A stretch of DNA of 14,200 nucleotides. Origin: Oscillospiraceae bacterium. GTDB taxonomy: Bacteria > Bacillota_A > Clostridia > Oscillospirales > Oscillospiraceae. The notes under the pieces were generated by a model, which worked only from the letters and a program-made list of their open reading frames with translations, had not been told where the DNA came from and made no database searches. Below, piece after piece: positions 7,194-14,200 of this stretch. The DNA lies in the NCBI GenBank assembly GCA_017455225.1, contig JAFTBL010000235.1:1-14200 (forward strand). Direction: 5' to 3'. The translations under genes were made by a program, and so were the position numbers. Position 1 is the first letter of the stretch. Every line of letters starts with the position of its first letter.

Positions 7194-9503
7194 ATGAAGC
7201 GAAAACTATGGTGCGCATTGCTGGCGGCATTGCTGGCGCTGTTCGTTTGGGCGCCGCAGGCCGACGCGGAGCCGACGGAGCTGCAGGCGCCCCGTTCGGC
7301 GCAGGAGCTGCGTCAGGCGGTGGTGCAGCACGCGCAGGAGCTGGCCGCGGTGGAGTGGCATTGCGTGGAGGACGTGGACTTTTCCCACGCCGTCTACTGG
7401 TCGACCTCCCTGCGGTATAAGGCCGGAACGGTTTATCACGGCCTGCCCTATACCTCCGACCGCGTTTCCGCCAACGCCAATCTGGATGAATTCCTCGCCC
7501 AGCTGGACGAGACCGGCACCTACGTGGGGCCCGTCACGTGGAACGAGATGCCCGGCAGCGACTGCGGCGGGCAGGTGCGTATCGCCTGGGCGTGGGCGGG
7601 CGCGCTGTGCGGCAAGGAGATGGAGGAGTTCAGCTTCCACCCCGGCGCGGACAGCCGCGCCTGCGGTCTGATCCCCTTGGGCGACTATGACGACAGCGGC
7701 TTTACCACCTCCAATTCCACCCGCAACAGCGTCCTGCAGCCCAACGGCGAGCAGAAGATGTACGATTGCTACGCATTGCTGGACGCGGGCGACAGTCTGT
7801 TCGTCATGTATGCCGACGGCGGCGAGCATATCATGCTGGTCACCGGGAAGCCCACCGTGGTGCAGGACAAGCAGGGCGGCTATATGCCCGAACAGTGCAT
7901 CGTGCCGGTGCTGGAGCTCAATTCCACCGTGCACGACAAGGGGGAGTTCAAATCCAGCTGGAACGATCAGAGCTATACCTTCAAATCGCTCTATGACATC
8001 GGCTTCATCCCCCAGACGCTGGAGAGCTTCCGGCAGGAGAGCTTTGCCGCCCCCACCTTCGAGGCGGAGAACGTCAACGTGTCCGGCCCGGTGGGATTTC
8101 ACGACCTGATGAGCGGCCGCGTGCTGTCCAACTACAACGTCTTTACGCTCACCGCCACATTGACGGACGGTCAGGGCAACGTGACGGCCCGGGGCGTATC
8201 CTATCCCAACTCCCTCCGGGCGGAGCTGGCGGAGCTGGATTACAGCCGTCAGCTGCTGGAGCTGGCGGAGGGGGACTATCACTTCACCCTCGTTGCCAAG
8301 ACCGGCCTTGGCCAGCAGACGGTGGCGGACGCTGATATCCACTACGCTCCGCCCTCCGGCGCGCCCGTGGTGTATATCAGCGACGACGGCACCGGCAACG
8401 GCGCCTCGCCGGAGGCGCCGCTGGGCAACGGGAGCTTTTACGGCTCCGGCGCCCAGATGTCGTATCGTGACAGCGCCTTCAGCCGCGCGCTGGAGATGCT
8501 GGCTCACACCGGCGGCACGGTGGTGCTCTGCGGCGACGTGACGCTGCTGTCCGGCCGCGGCCTGTCCCGCTATTCCAACATCCTTTCCCCCTTCACGGCG
8601 CCGGTGCTCTCCTCGGAGGAAACGGTCACTCTCACCGCCAATTACGGCGGCGTCGACTACCGGCAAAGCGGCGCCGAGCTGATCCTGCAGCGTTCCCGCG
8701 ATCAGGCGGTGGAGCTGGAGCTGAACATCGGCAGTGAATGGACGGATCTGGACGTGCGGCTGGACTATAACTATTCCATGCTGCCGACCCTGTCTGAATC
8801 GTCCATCTACGCCTACGTGGCGTGCATGGGGCACAAAACGGTGATCAACGACACGGTGAGCGTGTCGCTCTCTCAGGCGGGTCAGCCGCTGGACGGAGAA
8901 CAGAACAGCCGCTACTATCCCCGTCTGTACGGCGGCAGCTATAACCTGAGCATCATCGCCGACTCGGATCTTACGGTACTGGGCGGCACGTGGAGCACGG
9001 TGGTGGGCGGCTCCTGCTCTGCCTATCAGGTGGGCGGCGCCCAAATGACCATCGGCGGCAGCGCTCGGGTCTATTCCGGCATCTTCGGCGGCGGCGCCGC
9101 CAACGACGGCGCCATCTGCGGCAGCGTGTCCGTGCTCATCAACGGCGGCACGGTGGCGGGCAAGCTGGTGGCGGGCAGCGCGTCTGCCTTCCGCAAGGTG
9201 CCCTACAGCATCCTTTTCAAGGTGACGGGCACGCCCGACCTTTCCGGCGTGCGCATCATCAACGCCGGCGGCGACGCCAACGCCTCGGCCATCGTCATGG
9301 ATCTGGGCGAGTTTGAACACGACGGCGAGAGCTTTACCGCATACTATAACGAAGCGGACTTTACGCAGATCATCGGCGGAGCGCAGGAAGCGCCTGCCGG
9401 CCCCGGCCCGGGCCTGTGGATCGCCGTCGGCGGAGCTGTGGCGCTGCTGGCAGCGGCGGCGGTGATCGTGCTGACGGTGAAGAAGAAAAAAGCGGCGCAT
9501 TGA
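7194..9503 (+). CDS. Membrane-anchored exported protein with NlpC/P60-like and beta-helix-like regions
   Basis: 769 residues. AGGGGG at 7180-7185 sits 8 bases before the ATG at 7194; an ATG at 7188 is too close to it. Signal peptide MKRKLWCALLAALLALFVWA, cleavage near A25 (ADA-EPT). Residues ~80-245 look like a cysteine-peptidase/amidase domain of the NlpC/P60 kind: SDCGGQVRIAWAWAG places a nucleophile-like C124 at the start of a helix, and AGDSLFVMYADGGEHIMLVTG places H212 in the expected strand. Residues ~290-385 are a beta-sandwich-like spacer. From ~391 (VVYISDDGTGNGASPEAPLG, then a LAHTGGTVVLCGDVTL strand-turn pattern) the protein resembles right-handed beta-helix surface proteins, with Gly/Ser-rich turns to about residue 700. 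It ends in a PGPG stretch, one membrane helix and KKKKAAH, without an LPxTG-type motif. It should face outward from the membrane. Peptidoglycan or glycopeptide cleavage is inferred; the exact family is uncertain. It starts 19 bases after the fusion gene. Confidence 0.75.
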   Translation: MKRKLWCALLAALLALFVWAPQADAEPTELQAPRSAQELRQAVVQHAQELAAVEWHCVEDVDFSHAVYWSTSLRYKAGTVYHGLPYTSDRVSANANLDEFLAQLDETGTYVGPVTWNEMPGSDCGGQVRIAWAWAGALCGKEMEEFSFHPGADSRACGLIPLGDYDDSGFTTSNSTRNSVLQPNGEQKMYDCYALLDAGDSLFVMYADGGEHIMLVTGKPTVVQDKQGGYMPEQCIVPVLELNSTVHDKGEFKSSWNDQSYTFKSLYDIGFIPQTLESFRQESFAAPTFEAENVNVSGPVGFHDLMSGRVLSNYNVFTLTATLTDGQGNVTARGVSYPNSLRAELAELDYSRQLLELAEGDYHFTLVAKTGLGQQTVADADIHYAPPSGAPVVYISDDGTGNGASPEAPLGNGSFYGSGAQMSYRDSAFSRALEMLAHTGGTVVLCGDVTLLSGRGLSRYSNILSPFTAPVLSSEETVTLTANYGGVDYRQSGAELILQRSRDQAVELELNIGSEWTDLDVRLDYNYSMLPTLSESSIYAYVACMGHKTVINDTVSVSLSQAGQPLDGEQNSRYYPRLYGGSYNLSIIADSDLTVLGGTWSTVVGGSCSAYQVGGAQMTIGGSARVYSGIFGGGAANDGAICGSVSVLINGGTVAGKLVAGSASAFRKVPYSILFKVTGTPDLSGVRIINAGGDANASAIVMDLGEFEHDGESFTAYYNEADFTQIIGGAQEAPAGPGPGLWIAVGGAVALLAAAAVIVLTVKKKKAAH

Positions 9504-9518
9504 GCGAGGAGGATGGCG

Positions 9519-11957
9519 ATGATGAAGCGATCGAAACGGATAGCGGCAGGGCTTCTTGCCTGTGCCCTGGGCCTTTCCCTGCTGTTGACAGGCTGCGGCG
9601 ACCGTCCCGGCGATGAGTCGCCGCAGGGTGAAAACGATCCTGCGGCGCACGCCAAGGCGCCGGAGCTGACGGCGCTGACGGTGGACGGCGGCTATGAGCT
9701 GGAGTTCCGCCCGGCGGAGCACGACTATGAGCTCCGCATCCCGGCGGGCCGGCCCCGCATCCCCCACAGTGCCGCCGCGGCGGCGGAGGGCGTCACGGTA
9801 ACGGTCACGCAGGCCGTGCTGGCGCCCGGCGCCGAGGAGGGCGCGGCCTATGTGGATCTGACCGGCGCGGACGGCGGCACGGCAACGTATACCGTTTCCT
9901 TCGTCCGGGATCCGGCGCAGGGCTTCCACCTGCAGTACGACGATTATTACGATTTTTCGGCGGAGGGCGCGTCCCGGTATGAATCCTCCGCATCCGCCGT
10001 CACGGTCTCGGAGAACGGGCGGCTCCATGCCGTTTCCCTGAGCGAGGAACCGGTGACGGTCACGGCCTACGGCGCTGACGGTGCGCAGCTTGCCTCTTTG
10101 ACAGTGGACAAGGTGGTGCCTGCGCCGCTGAACATCTTCTTGATCACCGGCCAGAGCAACGCCTACGGCACCTATGACATCCCCGCCGGCGTCAGCGAGG
10201 AGGAGTTCACCCGGGATCAGCTGAAGCTGACGCTTTGCCCCGATCCCGGCACGGTGCTGTGCACCGACGTGTCCAACACCGGCGTGATCCTTGGGGATAT
10301 GTACGATCTGTCCGTGGGCAGAAAGGGCTTTTCTCCCGCGCTGGGGAAAACGTGGTACGATCTCACCGGCGAGAAGACTCTGATGCTGCAGACGGCGGTG
10401 GGCGGCGCGCCTATCGAGGCGTGGATGAAGCCGGAGAACGGCACCCGCTATACCTACGGCAACCCCGCCTCCAACTTCTACGAGACCACCTATAACGCCT
10501 ATCAGCACTGTCTGGAGGAGATCGGGGCGCCCGGCTCCGGCTATGAGCTCAACCGGGTGCACGCCTACTGGCTGCAGGGTGAAACGGGCATGGCCAGCAG
10601 CTTCAACCCCAACAAGCTGGGTCCCGGCGTGGGCGACTGGGACTTCGGCTCCCTGAACAATTTCATGGACACCCAGCGATACTATGACGCGTTCATGAAG
10701 AACATGGCGTATTTCAAAGAGGATTTCGGCTGCCAGTTCATGGGCATTTTGCTGGTGCGCGCTGTGACGGAGGTCTGCTCGTCCGAGAGCCTGCAGCTCC
10801 AGCTTTACACCGATCTGGTGCCTGCCCGGGCGGCGCAGTACGCGCTGCACAATTCCAACGGCACCGAGATCTCCATCGTCTCACGCATCTGCGACATCGC
10901 CCGCACCGTTTCCTGGGAGGATATGACGGATCGCGGCTGGGGGATGATGGGCAGCGGCAACCTCCACTATAATCAGACCGGCCACAACGCCAACGGCGTG
11001 GACGCCGCCAACAACACCTATCTCACCTTCTACGGCCGAAGCAGCCGCGCCGCGCAGGAGCTGGAGGTCATCCTCTCCAACGGGCGTGACCGCGCGGAGG
11101 ACGGCGGCGAGATCCGGGTGATCGCCGGCGAGAGCTATCAGACCGCCGCCATGGTATTGCCCACCTATACCGACACGCCGCTGGTGACCTATGAGTCGGC
11201 GGACGAGAGCGTCTGCACCGTGGATCGCTTCGGCCTCATCACCCCGGCGGCGGACGCGGCGGGGAAGGAGACCACCGTCACCTACCGCTGCCCGGCGGCC
11301 GGCCTTGAAAAGACGGTCACGGTGAAGGTGGGCAGCCGGACGGTCAACGAGATCACCTACGAGTGGAACTTCGACAAGGGCGATCTGACCGAGAAGAACG
11401 GCAAAAACAATCTGACCGTGTCGGAAAAGACCGGCGGCAACGCGGCCTATACCATCGAGAACGGCATTTATACCTCCACCAACAGCCTGACCAACTTCAA
11501 GATGGAGCATCCGGTGCGCCTCGGCACCGACAGCGACTGGACCATCGAGTGGCGCGGCGTGGTGGAGACCAACTCCGCTCTGTTCGGCACGGCGGGCAAC
11601 TGGACGAACTTCATGTACATCGCCTATTCCGTGCCCTTCGAGGTGGAGAACCCGCTGCGTCTGGTGGGCTCCGACGGCACGGCGCTGATGATCCCCTACG
11701 GGGCCTACGCCGGCTACAACACCAAGGGCATGAACACGTGGAAGCTGTCCTACGTGGCCTCGGCCAAGCGCGCCATGCTGTATCTCAACAATACCATCCC
11801 GGTGGGCACCGTGGAGGTGCCGGCGGGCTGGACGGCGGAATTCACCAACCTGTTCGGCAGCTATACCACCGAGGTGAACGTGGATTACTGGGGCAGCGTC
11901 GACTGGGTTCGCATCAGCACCACGGAGGAGCAGATCACCTATGACGCCGGCGAATAA
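9519..11957 (+). CDS. Lipoprotein SASA-type carbohydrate esterase with LamG-like C-terminus
   Basis: 812 residues from the ATG at 9519, 6 bases after GAGGAGG (9506-9512). ATGs at 9513 (no spacing) and 9522 (9 bases) are alternatives that do not change the mature protein. Lipobox LLTGC gives a lipidated C26. Domains in order: cadherin-like beta-sandwich (~44-140, LTALTVDGGYELEF); Ig-like segment (~142-198); SGNH/SASA esterase (~203-510) with FLITGQSNAYG (nucleophile S213), a TAVGGAPIEAW block, YWLQGETG (E355) and NLHYNQTGHN (H483); second Ig-like domain (~515-610, VTYESADESVCTVDRFGLIT); LamG/concanavalin-like C-terminus (~612-812, EWNFDKGDLTEKNG ... SVDWVRIS). SASA-domain enzymes remove O-acetyl groups from sialic acids or other sugars. 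The family's usual Asp three residues before the catalytic His is Gly here, so a Ser-His dyad or another acid must serve. It probably acts outside the cell on the membrane or wall surface. Paralogue of the next gene, 15 bases after the preceding one. Confidence 0.87.
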   Translation: MMKRSKRIAAGLLACALGLSLLLTGCGDRPGDESPQGENDPAAHAKAPELTALTVDGGYELEFRPAEHDYELRIPAGRPRIPHSAAAAAEGVTVTVTQAVLAPGAEEGAAYVDLTGADGGTATYTVSFVRDPAQGFHLQYDDYYDFSAEGASRYESSASAVTVSENGRLHAVSLSEEPVTVTAYGADGAQLASLTVDKVVPAPLNIFLITGQSNAYGTYDIPAGVSEEEFTRDQLKLTLCPDPGTVLCTDVSNTGVILGDMYDLSVGRKGFSPALGKTWYDLTGEKTLMLQTAVGGAPIEAWMKPENGTRYTYGNPASNFYETTYNAYQHCLEEIGAPGSGYELNRVHAYWLQGETGMASSFNPNKLGPGVGDWDFGSLNNFMDTQRYYDAFMKNMAYFKEDFGCQFMGILLVRAVTEVCSSESLQLQLYTDLVPARAAQYALHNSNGTEISIVSRICDIARTVSWEDMTDRGWGMMGSGNLHYNQTGHNANGVDAANNTYLTFYGRSSRAAQELEVILSNGRDRAEDGGEIRVIAGESYQTAAMVLPTYTDTPLVTYESADESVCTVDRFGLITPAADAAGKETTVTYRCPAAGLEKTVTVKVGSRTVNEITYEWNFDKGDLTEKNGKNNLTVSEKTGGNAAYTIENGIYTSTNSLTNFKMEHPVRLGTDSDWTIEWRGVVETNSALFGTAGNWTNFMYIAYSVPFEVENPLRLVGSDGTALMIPYGAYAGYNTKGMNTWKLSYVASAKRAMLYLNNTIPVGTVEVPAGWTAEFTNLFGSYTTEVNVDYWGSVDWVRISTTEEQITYDAGE

Positions 11958-11984
11958 CGGCGGATCATAAAGGAGGAAAAAACG

Positions 11985-13859
11985 ATGAAGATGAAAAAGC
12001 TGTTGTGCCTTATGCTGATGGGCGCCATCATGCTGGGTCTGCTGGGCGGCTGCGGCGACAGCGGCCAGCAGACGCCGGACGACGGGCAGACCGCGCCGGA
12101 TGACGGGCAGACCCAGCCGGAAGAGCCGCAGGCCAGCCCCAAGCTGTCGTCGCTGACGGTGGACGGCGGCTATACCGTCGCCTTTGATCCGGAGACCACG
12201 GAGTATACGGTGTCGATCCCTGCCGGCCGCCCCCGGGTGCCCCACATCGCTGCCTCCGGGGAGGAGGGCGCGGAGGTAACGCTCTATCAGGCCACCATCG
12301 CCGACGGGGAGACCGAGGGTCTTGCCAAGGCTGTGGTCACGGTGGAGAACGGCCGCAGCGAATACACGGTGAAATTCGTGAAGGACGATTCGCAGGGCTT
12401 CCAGCTCCAGTATGCCGACAATTACGCCTATACCCCCGGCTACACGCTGGCCGCGGGCGAGAGCTTCCGGTTTGAAAGCTCCGATCCTTCGGTGGTGTCC
12501 GTGTCCGACGCCGGCGTTCTCAACGCCCGGCAGGTGTCCGACAGCCCGGTGACCGTTACCGCCTATGCCGGCGGCAACGCGGTGGAGGAGCTGGTGGTGG
12601 ACAAGGTGATCCGCGCGCCGCTGAATATGTTCCTCATCATCGGCCAGAGCAACGCCTACGGCTGGCATGACGTGCCGCCGGAGTACAACGATTACTACGC
12701 CTATGCCAACACCCAGAAGGCGCTGTCCGACGCGCCTCCGGCCGGGCAGGTGTGGTGCGACGACGTGTCCAACGGTTACGATGAATACTTCTTCACCGGC
12801 ATGTACGATCTGTCCGCCGGCCGCAGCGGCTTCTCCCCGGCGCTGGGGAAGGAGTGGTACGCGCTGACCGGTGAAAAGAGCTTCATGCTGCAAACGGCCA
12901 TCGGCAGCACCCCCATCGAAACATGGGTCAAGGATCCCTCTCTGAAATTCTTCGGGCTGGACTGCTACGCCATCACGGTGGAGCGCTTCAATTACTACAA
13001 GGATCTGTTCACCGCCTCCGATTCCGACTTTGAGCTCAACCGGATCTATGCCTTCTGGCTGCAGGGCGAAAGCTGCCAGGAATACGTGTACAGCTCCGAT
13101 ACCTTCACGTGGGCGTTCAAGAACGCCATTCCCAATTACAGCTACGTGGGCGACTGGCTGCCCGTCACCGCCCCCGGCCAGCTCATGACCTCCAAGCAGT
13201 ATGCGGACTATTTCATGAGCATGTTCCACTCCTTCCAGGAGGACGTGGGGCTGGAGCGCATCAACATCCTGCCGGTGCGCGCCATGTACTCCGTCAGCAG
13301 CCGGGAAAACCGTGAGCAGCAGCAGCTGGTGGATCTGGTTCCCGCCAGAGCCGCCCAGTTTGCCCTGAACTATGAGGACAACGGCGCCGTATCCTTCGTC
13401 ACGCTGAAAACGGAGATCGGCCGTACCGAGTCTTATCCCGACCGGTCTGCCGAGGGCTGGGGCTATATGGGCTGCAACAACATCCACTACAATCAGCTGG
13501 GCTACAACGTGATCGGCAAGGACTCCGCGGACAACCTGTACGCCATGCTCTCCGCCTCGGCCGACCACAGCGCCAAGTCGCTGGAGGTGCTGGATAAGAA
13601 CGGACGCACCCACCTCTCCGACGGCGACGAGATCGTCCTGTCGGTGGGGGAGACCTACCAGATCACCGGCTACGTTCTGCCGCTGTATGCTGCCGATACG
13701 ACGCTGACCTTCACAGTGGAGGATCCCTCGGTGTGCACCATCGACGAGTTCGGCCTGATCTCCGCGCCCACGCTGGCCAGCGCCGCCGGCCAGACCACCA
13801 CGGTAACGGTGACCAACGGGGAACTGACCAAAACCATCTCCGTGCGCATTGCCCGGTAA
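11985..13859 (+). CDS. Lipoprotein SASA-type carbohydrate esterase
   Basis: 624 residues. AAAGGAGG (to 11976) is 8 bases before the ATG. Lipobox LLGGC gives a lipidated C23, followed by a Pro/Asp/Gln-rich linker with PDDGQT repeated. Then a cadherin-like beta-sandwich (~53-150, LSSLTVDGGYTVAF), an Ig-like domain (~152-212, FESSDPSVVSVSDAGVL), the SASA esterase domain (~213-525) with FLIIGQSNAYG (S222), TAIGSTPIETW, FWLQGES (E362) and NIHYNQLGYNVIG (H501), and a C-terminal Ig-like domain (~530-624, FTVEDPSVCTIDEFGLIS). The order equals that of the preceding lipoprotein minus the LamG-like end, so the pair arose by duplication followed by gain or loss of that domain. Asn replaces the usual Asp at H-3. 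Expected activity is O-deacetylation of a sugar on the outer face; the substrate is unknown. Last gene before the terminator. Confidence 0.88.
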   Translation: MKMKKLLCLMLMGAIMLGLLGGCGDSGQQTPDDGQTAPDDGQTQPEEPQASPKLSSLTVDGGYTVAFDPETTEYTVSIPAGRPRVPHIAASGEEGAEVTLYQATIADGETEGLAKAVVTVENGRSEYTVKFVKDDSQGFQLQYADNYAYTPGYTLAAGESFRFESSDPSVVSVSDAGVLNARQVSDSPVTVTAYAGGNAVEELVVDKVIRAPLNMFLIIGQSNAYGWHDVPPEYNDYYAYANTQKALSDAPPAGQVWCDDVSNGYDEYFFTGMYDLSAGRSGFSPALGKEWYALTGEKSFMLQTAIGSTPIETWVKDPSLKFFGLDCYAITVERFNYYKDLFTASDSDFELNRIYAFWLQGESCQEYVYSSDTFTWAFKNAIPNYSYVGDWLPVTAPGQLMTSKQYADYFMSMFHSFQEDVGLERINILPVRAMYSVSSRENREQQQLVDLVPARAAQFALNYEDNGAVSFVTLKTEIGRTESYPDRSAEGWGYMGCNNIHYNQLGYNVIGKDSADNLYAMLSASADHSAKSLEVLDKNGRTHLSDGDEIVLSVGETYQITGYVLPLYAADTTLTFTVEDPSVCTIDEFGLISAPTLASAAGQTTTVTVTNGELTKTISVRIAR

Positions 13860-13882
13860 CTGCTCTCCCGGCCGTGCGCGCA

Positions 13883-13918
13883 AAAAAACTGACGGAACGA
13901 AGGTTCCGTCAGTTTTTT
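13883..13918. terminator. Bidirectional intrinsic terminator
   Basis: AAAAAACTGACGGAAC (13883-13898) pairs perfectly with GTTCCGTCAGTTTTTT (13903-13918) around a GAAG tetraloop. The A-run on one side and T-run on the other give a U-tract in both directions, so it can end both the plus-strand operon (stop at 13859) and the convergent regulator gene (stop at 13933). Confidence 0.92.
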
Positions 13919-13932
13919 GCGTCAATGGGGGC

Positions 13933-14200
13933 TTATTTGGTGTGCAGATCCAGCACGGACTGGCGAATGACCAGCTCCGGCCGGTAGATGGTGTCGGAAG
14001 GGCCGGTGATGGCGCCGTGGATCCAGTGCAGCAGCGTGCGGGCCGCGTCGCTGCCCATGTGATCCTTGGGGTGTGACACGGTAGTCAGCTGCGGCACCGC
14101 GCTGGTGGAAAGGGCGCTGTCGTCGAAGCCGATGATGGACAGATCCTCCGGGATGCGGATTCCCGCGTGCTGGGCGTATTTCATCGCTCCGTAGGCCATG
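13933..14200 (-). CDS. LacI/PurR-family transcriptional regulator, C-terminal part
   Basis: The last 88 residues are visible; the rest, including the DNA-binding helix-turn-helix, lies beyond the right edge. The segment IPEDLSIIGFDDSALSTSAV followed by PQLTTVSHPKDHMGSDAA is the hallmark C-terminal sequence of the periplasmic-binding-protein-like effector domain of LacI-family repressors, ending in PELVIRQSV. These proteins usually bind a sugar or nucleoside and control carbohydrate genes. It is convergent with the esterase operon and shares its terminator. Control of the neighbouring operon is possible but cannot be shown, since no operator or regulator promoter is in view and the regulator may instead belong to genes on the right. 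Confidence 0.93.
   Translation of the reverse strand, partial: MAYGAMKYAQHAGIRIPEDLSIIGFDDSALSTSAVPQLTTVSHPKDHMGSDAARTLLHWIHGAITGPSDTIYRPELVIRQSVLDLHTK

Noticed and set aside
7206..10850. Minus-strand frame of about 1200 codons opposite two exported-protein genes
   Set aside because: It spans two unrelated sense genes with their own signals and ribosome binding sites; its translation is low-complexity and resembles no family.
10881..13925. Minus-strand frame of about 1000 codons opposite the two esterase genes
   Set aside because: It crosses the end of one sense gene, an intergenic gap and the terminator; no ribosome binding site or domain supports it.

Overview
The window looks like chromosome of a GC-rich, Gram-positive gut-type Clostridia bacterium (Oscillospiraceae/Ruminococcaceae-like). 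This is inferred from strong AGGAGG-type ribosome binding sites, S-layer-homology-like surface proteins of the 'D-x-x-GRP-x-Y-x-W ... YLD-x-FGNILG' kind, an NPDTG sortase-type tail, lipoprotein signals and a LacI-family regulator. No 16S or other taxonomic marker is present, so the lineage is an estimate. There are no tRNA, rRNA, CRISPR or transposase genes, and no gene-free stretch exceeds about 80 bases.

Left part (1-5229): two tandem plus-strand genes encode large modular surface proteins. The first is cut by the left edge (1-1608); the second is complete (1783-5229). They share a module that is almost the same at DNA level (1-801 versus 2272-3090), then continue into unrelated C-termini: a secreted beta-type domain in the first, and a CxxC-rich linker, two further SLH-like modules and an NPDTG wall-sorting signal in the second. 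A 37-residue peptide gene with a strong ribosome binding site (1624-1737) sits between them.

Middle and right part (5312-13859): after a 14-bp perfect hairpin come four tightly spaced plus-strand genes (gaps of 19, 15 and 27 bases), probably one operon. They encode (i) a cytoplasmic fusion of a GNAT acetyltransferase domain to a Gfo/Idh/MocA-type NAD(P)-binding oxidoreductase domain; (ii) an exported, membrane-anchored protein with an NlpC/P60-like Cys-His domain and a beta-helix-like region; (iii, iv) two paralogous lipoproteins carrying a cadherin-like beta-sandwich, Ig-like domains and a SASA-type (sialate O-acetylesterase-like) SGNH esterase domain, one with an extra LamG-like C-terminal domain. 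A bidirectional intrinsic terminator (13883-13918) separates the operon from the convergent 3' end of a LacI/PurR-family repressor gene that runs off the right edge.

Read together, the genes suggest a surface-glycan system: wall- or S-layer-bound proteins, two lipid-anchored esterases that could remove O-acetyl groups from host or bacterial glycans, a membrane-bound Cys-His enzyme, and an intracellular acetyltransferase-oxidoreductase fusion that could act on the released sugar. The domain calls rest on motifs visible in the sequence; the joint function is inference. The most unusual items are the GNAT-Gfo/Idh fusion, the membrane-anchored NlpC/P60-like protein, the small peptide gene and the module-swapped surface-protein pair.
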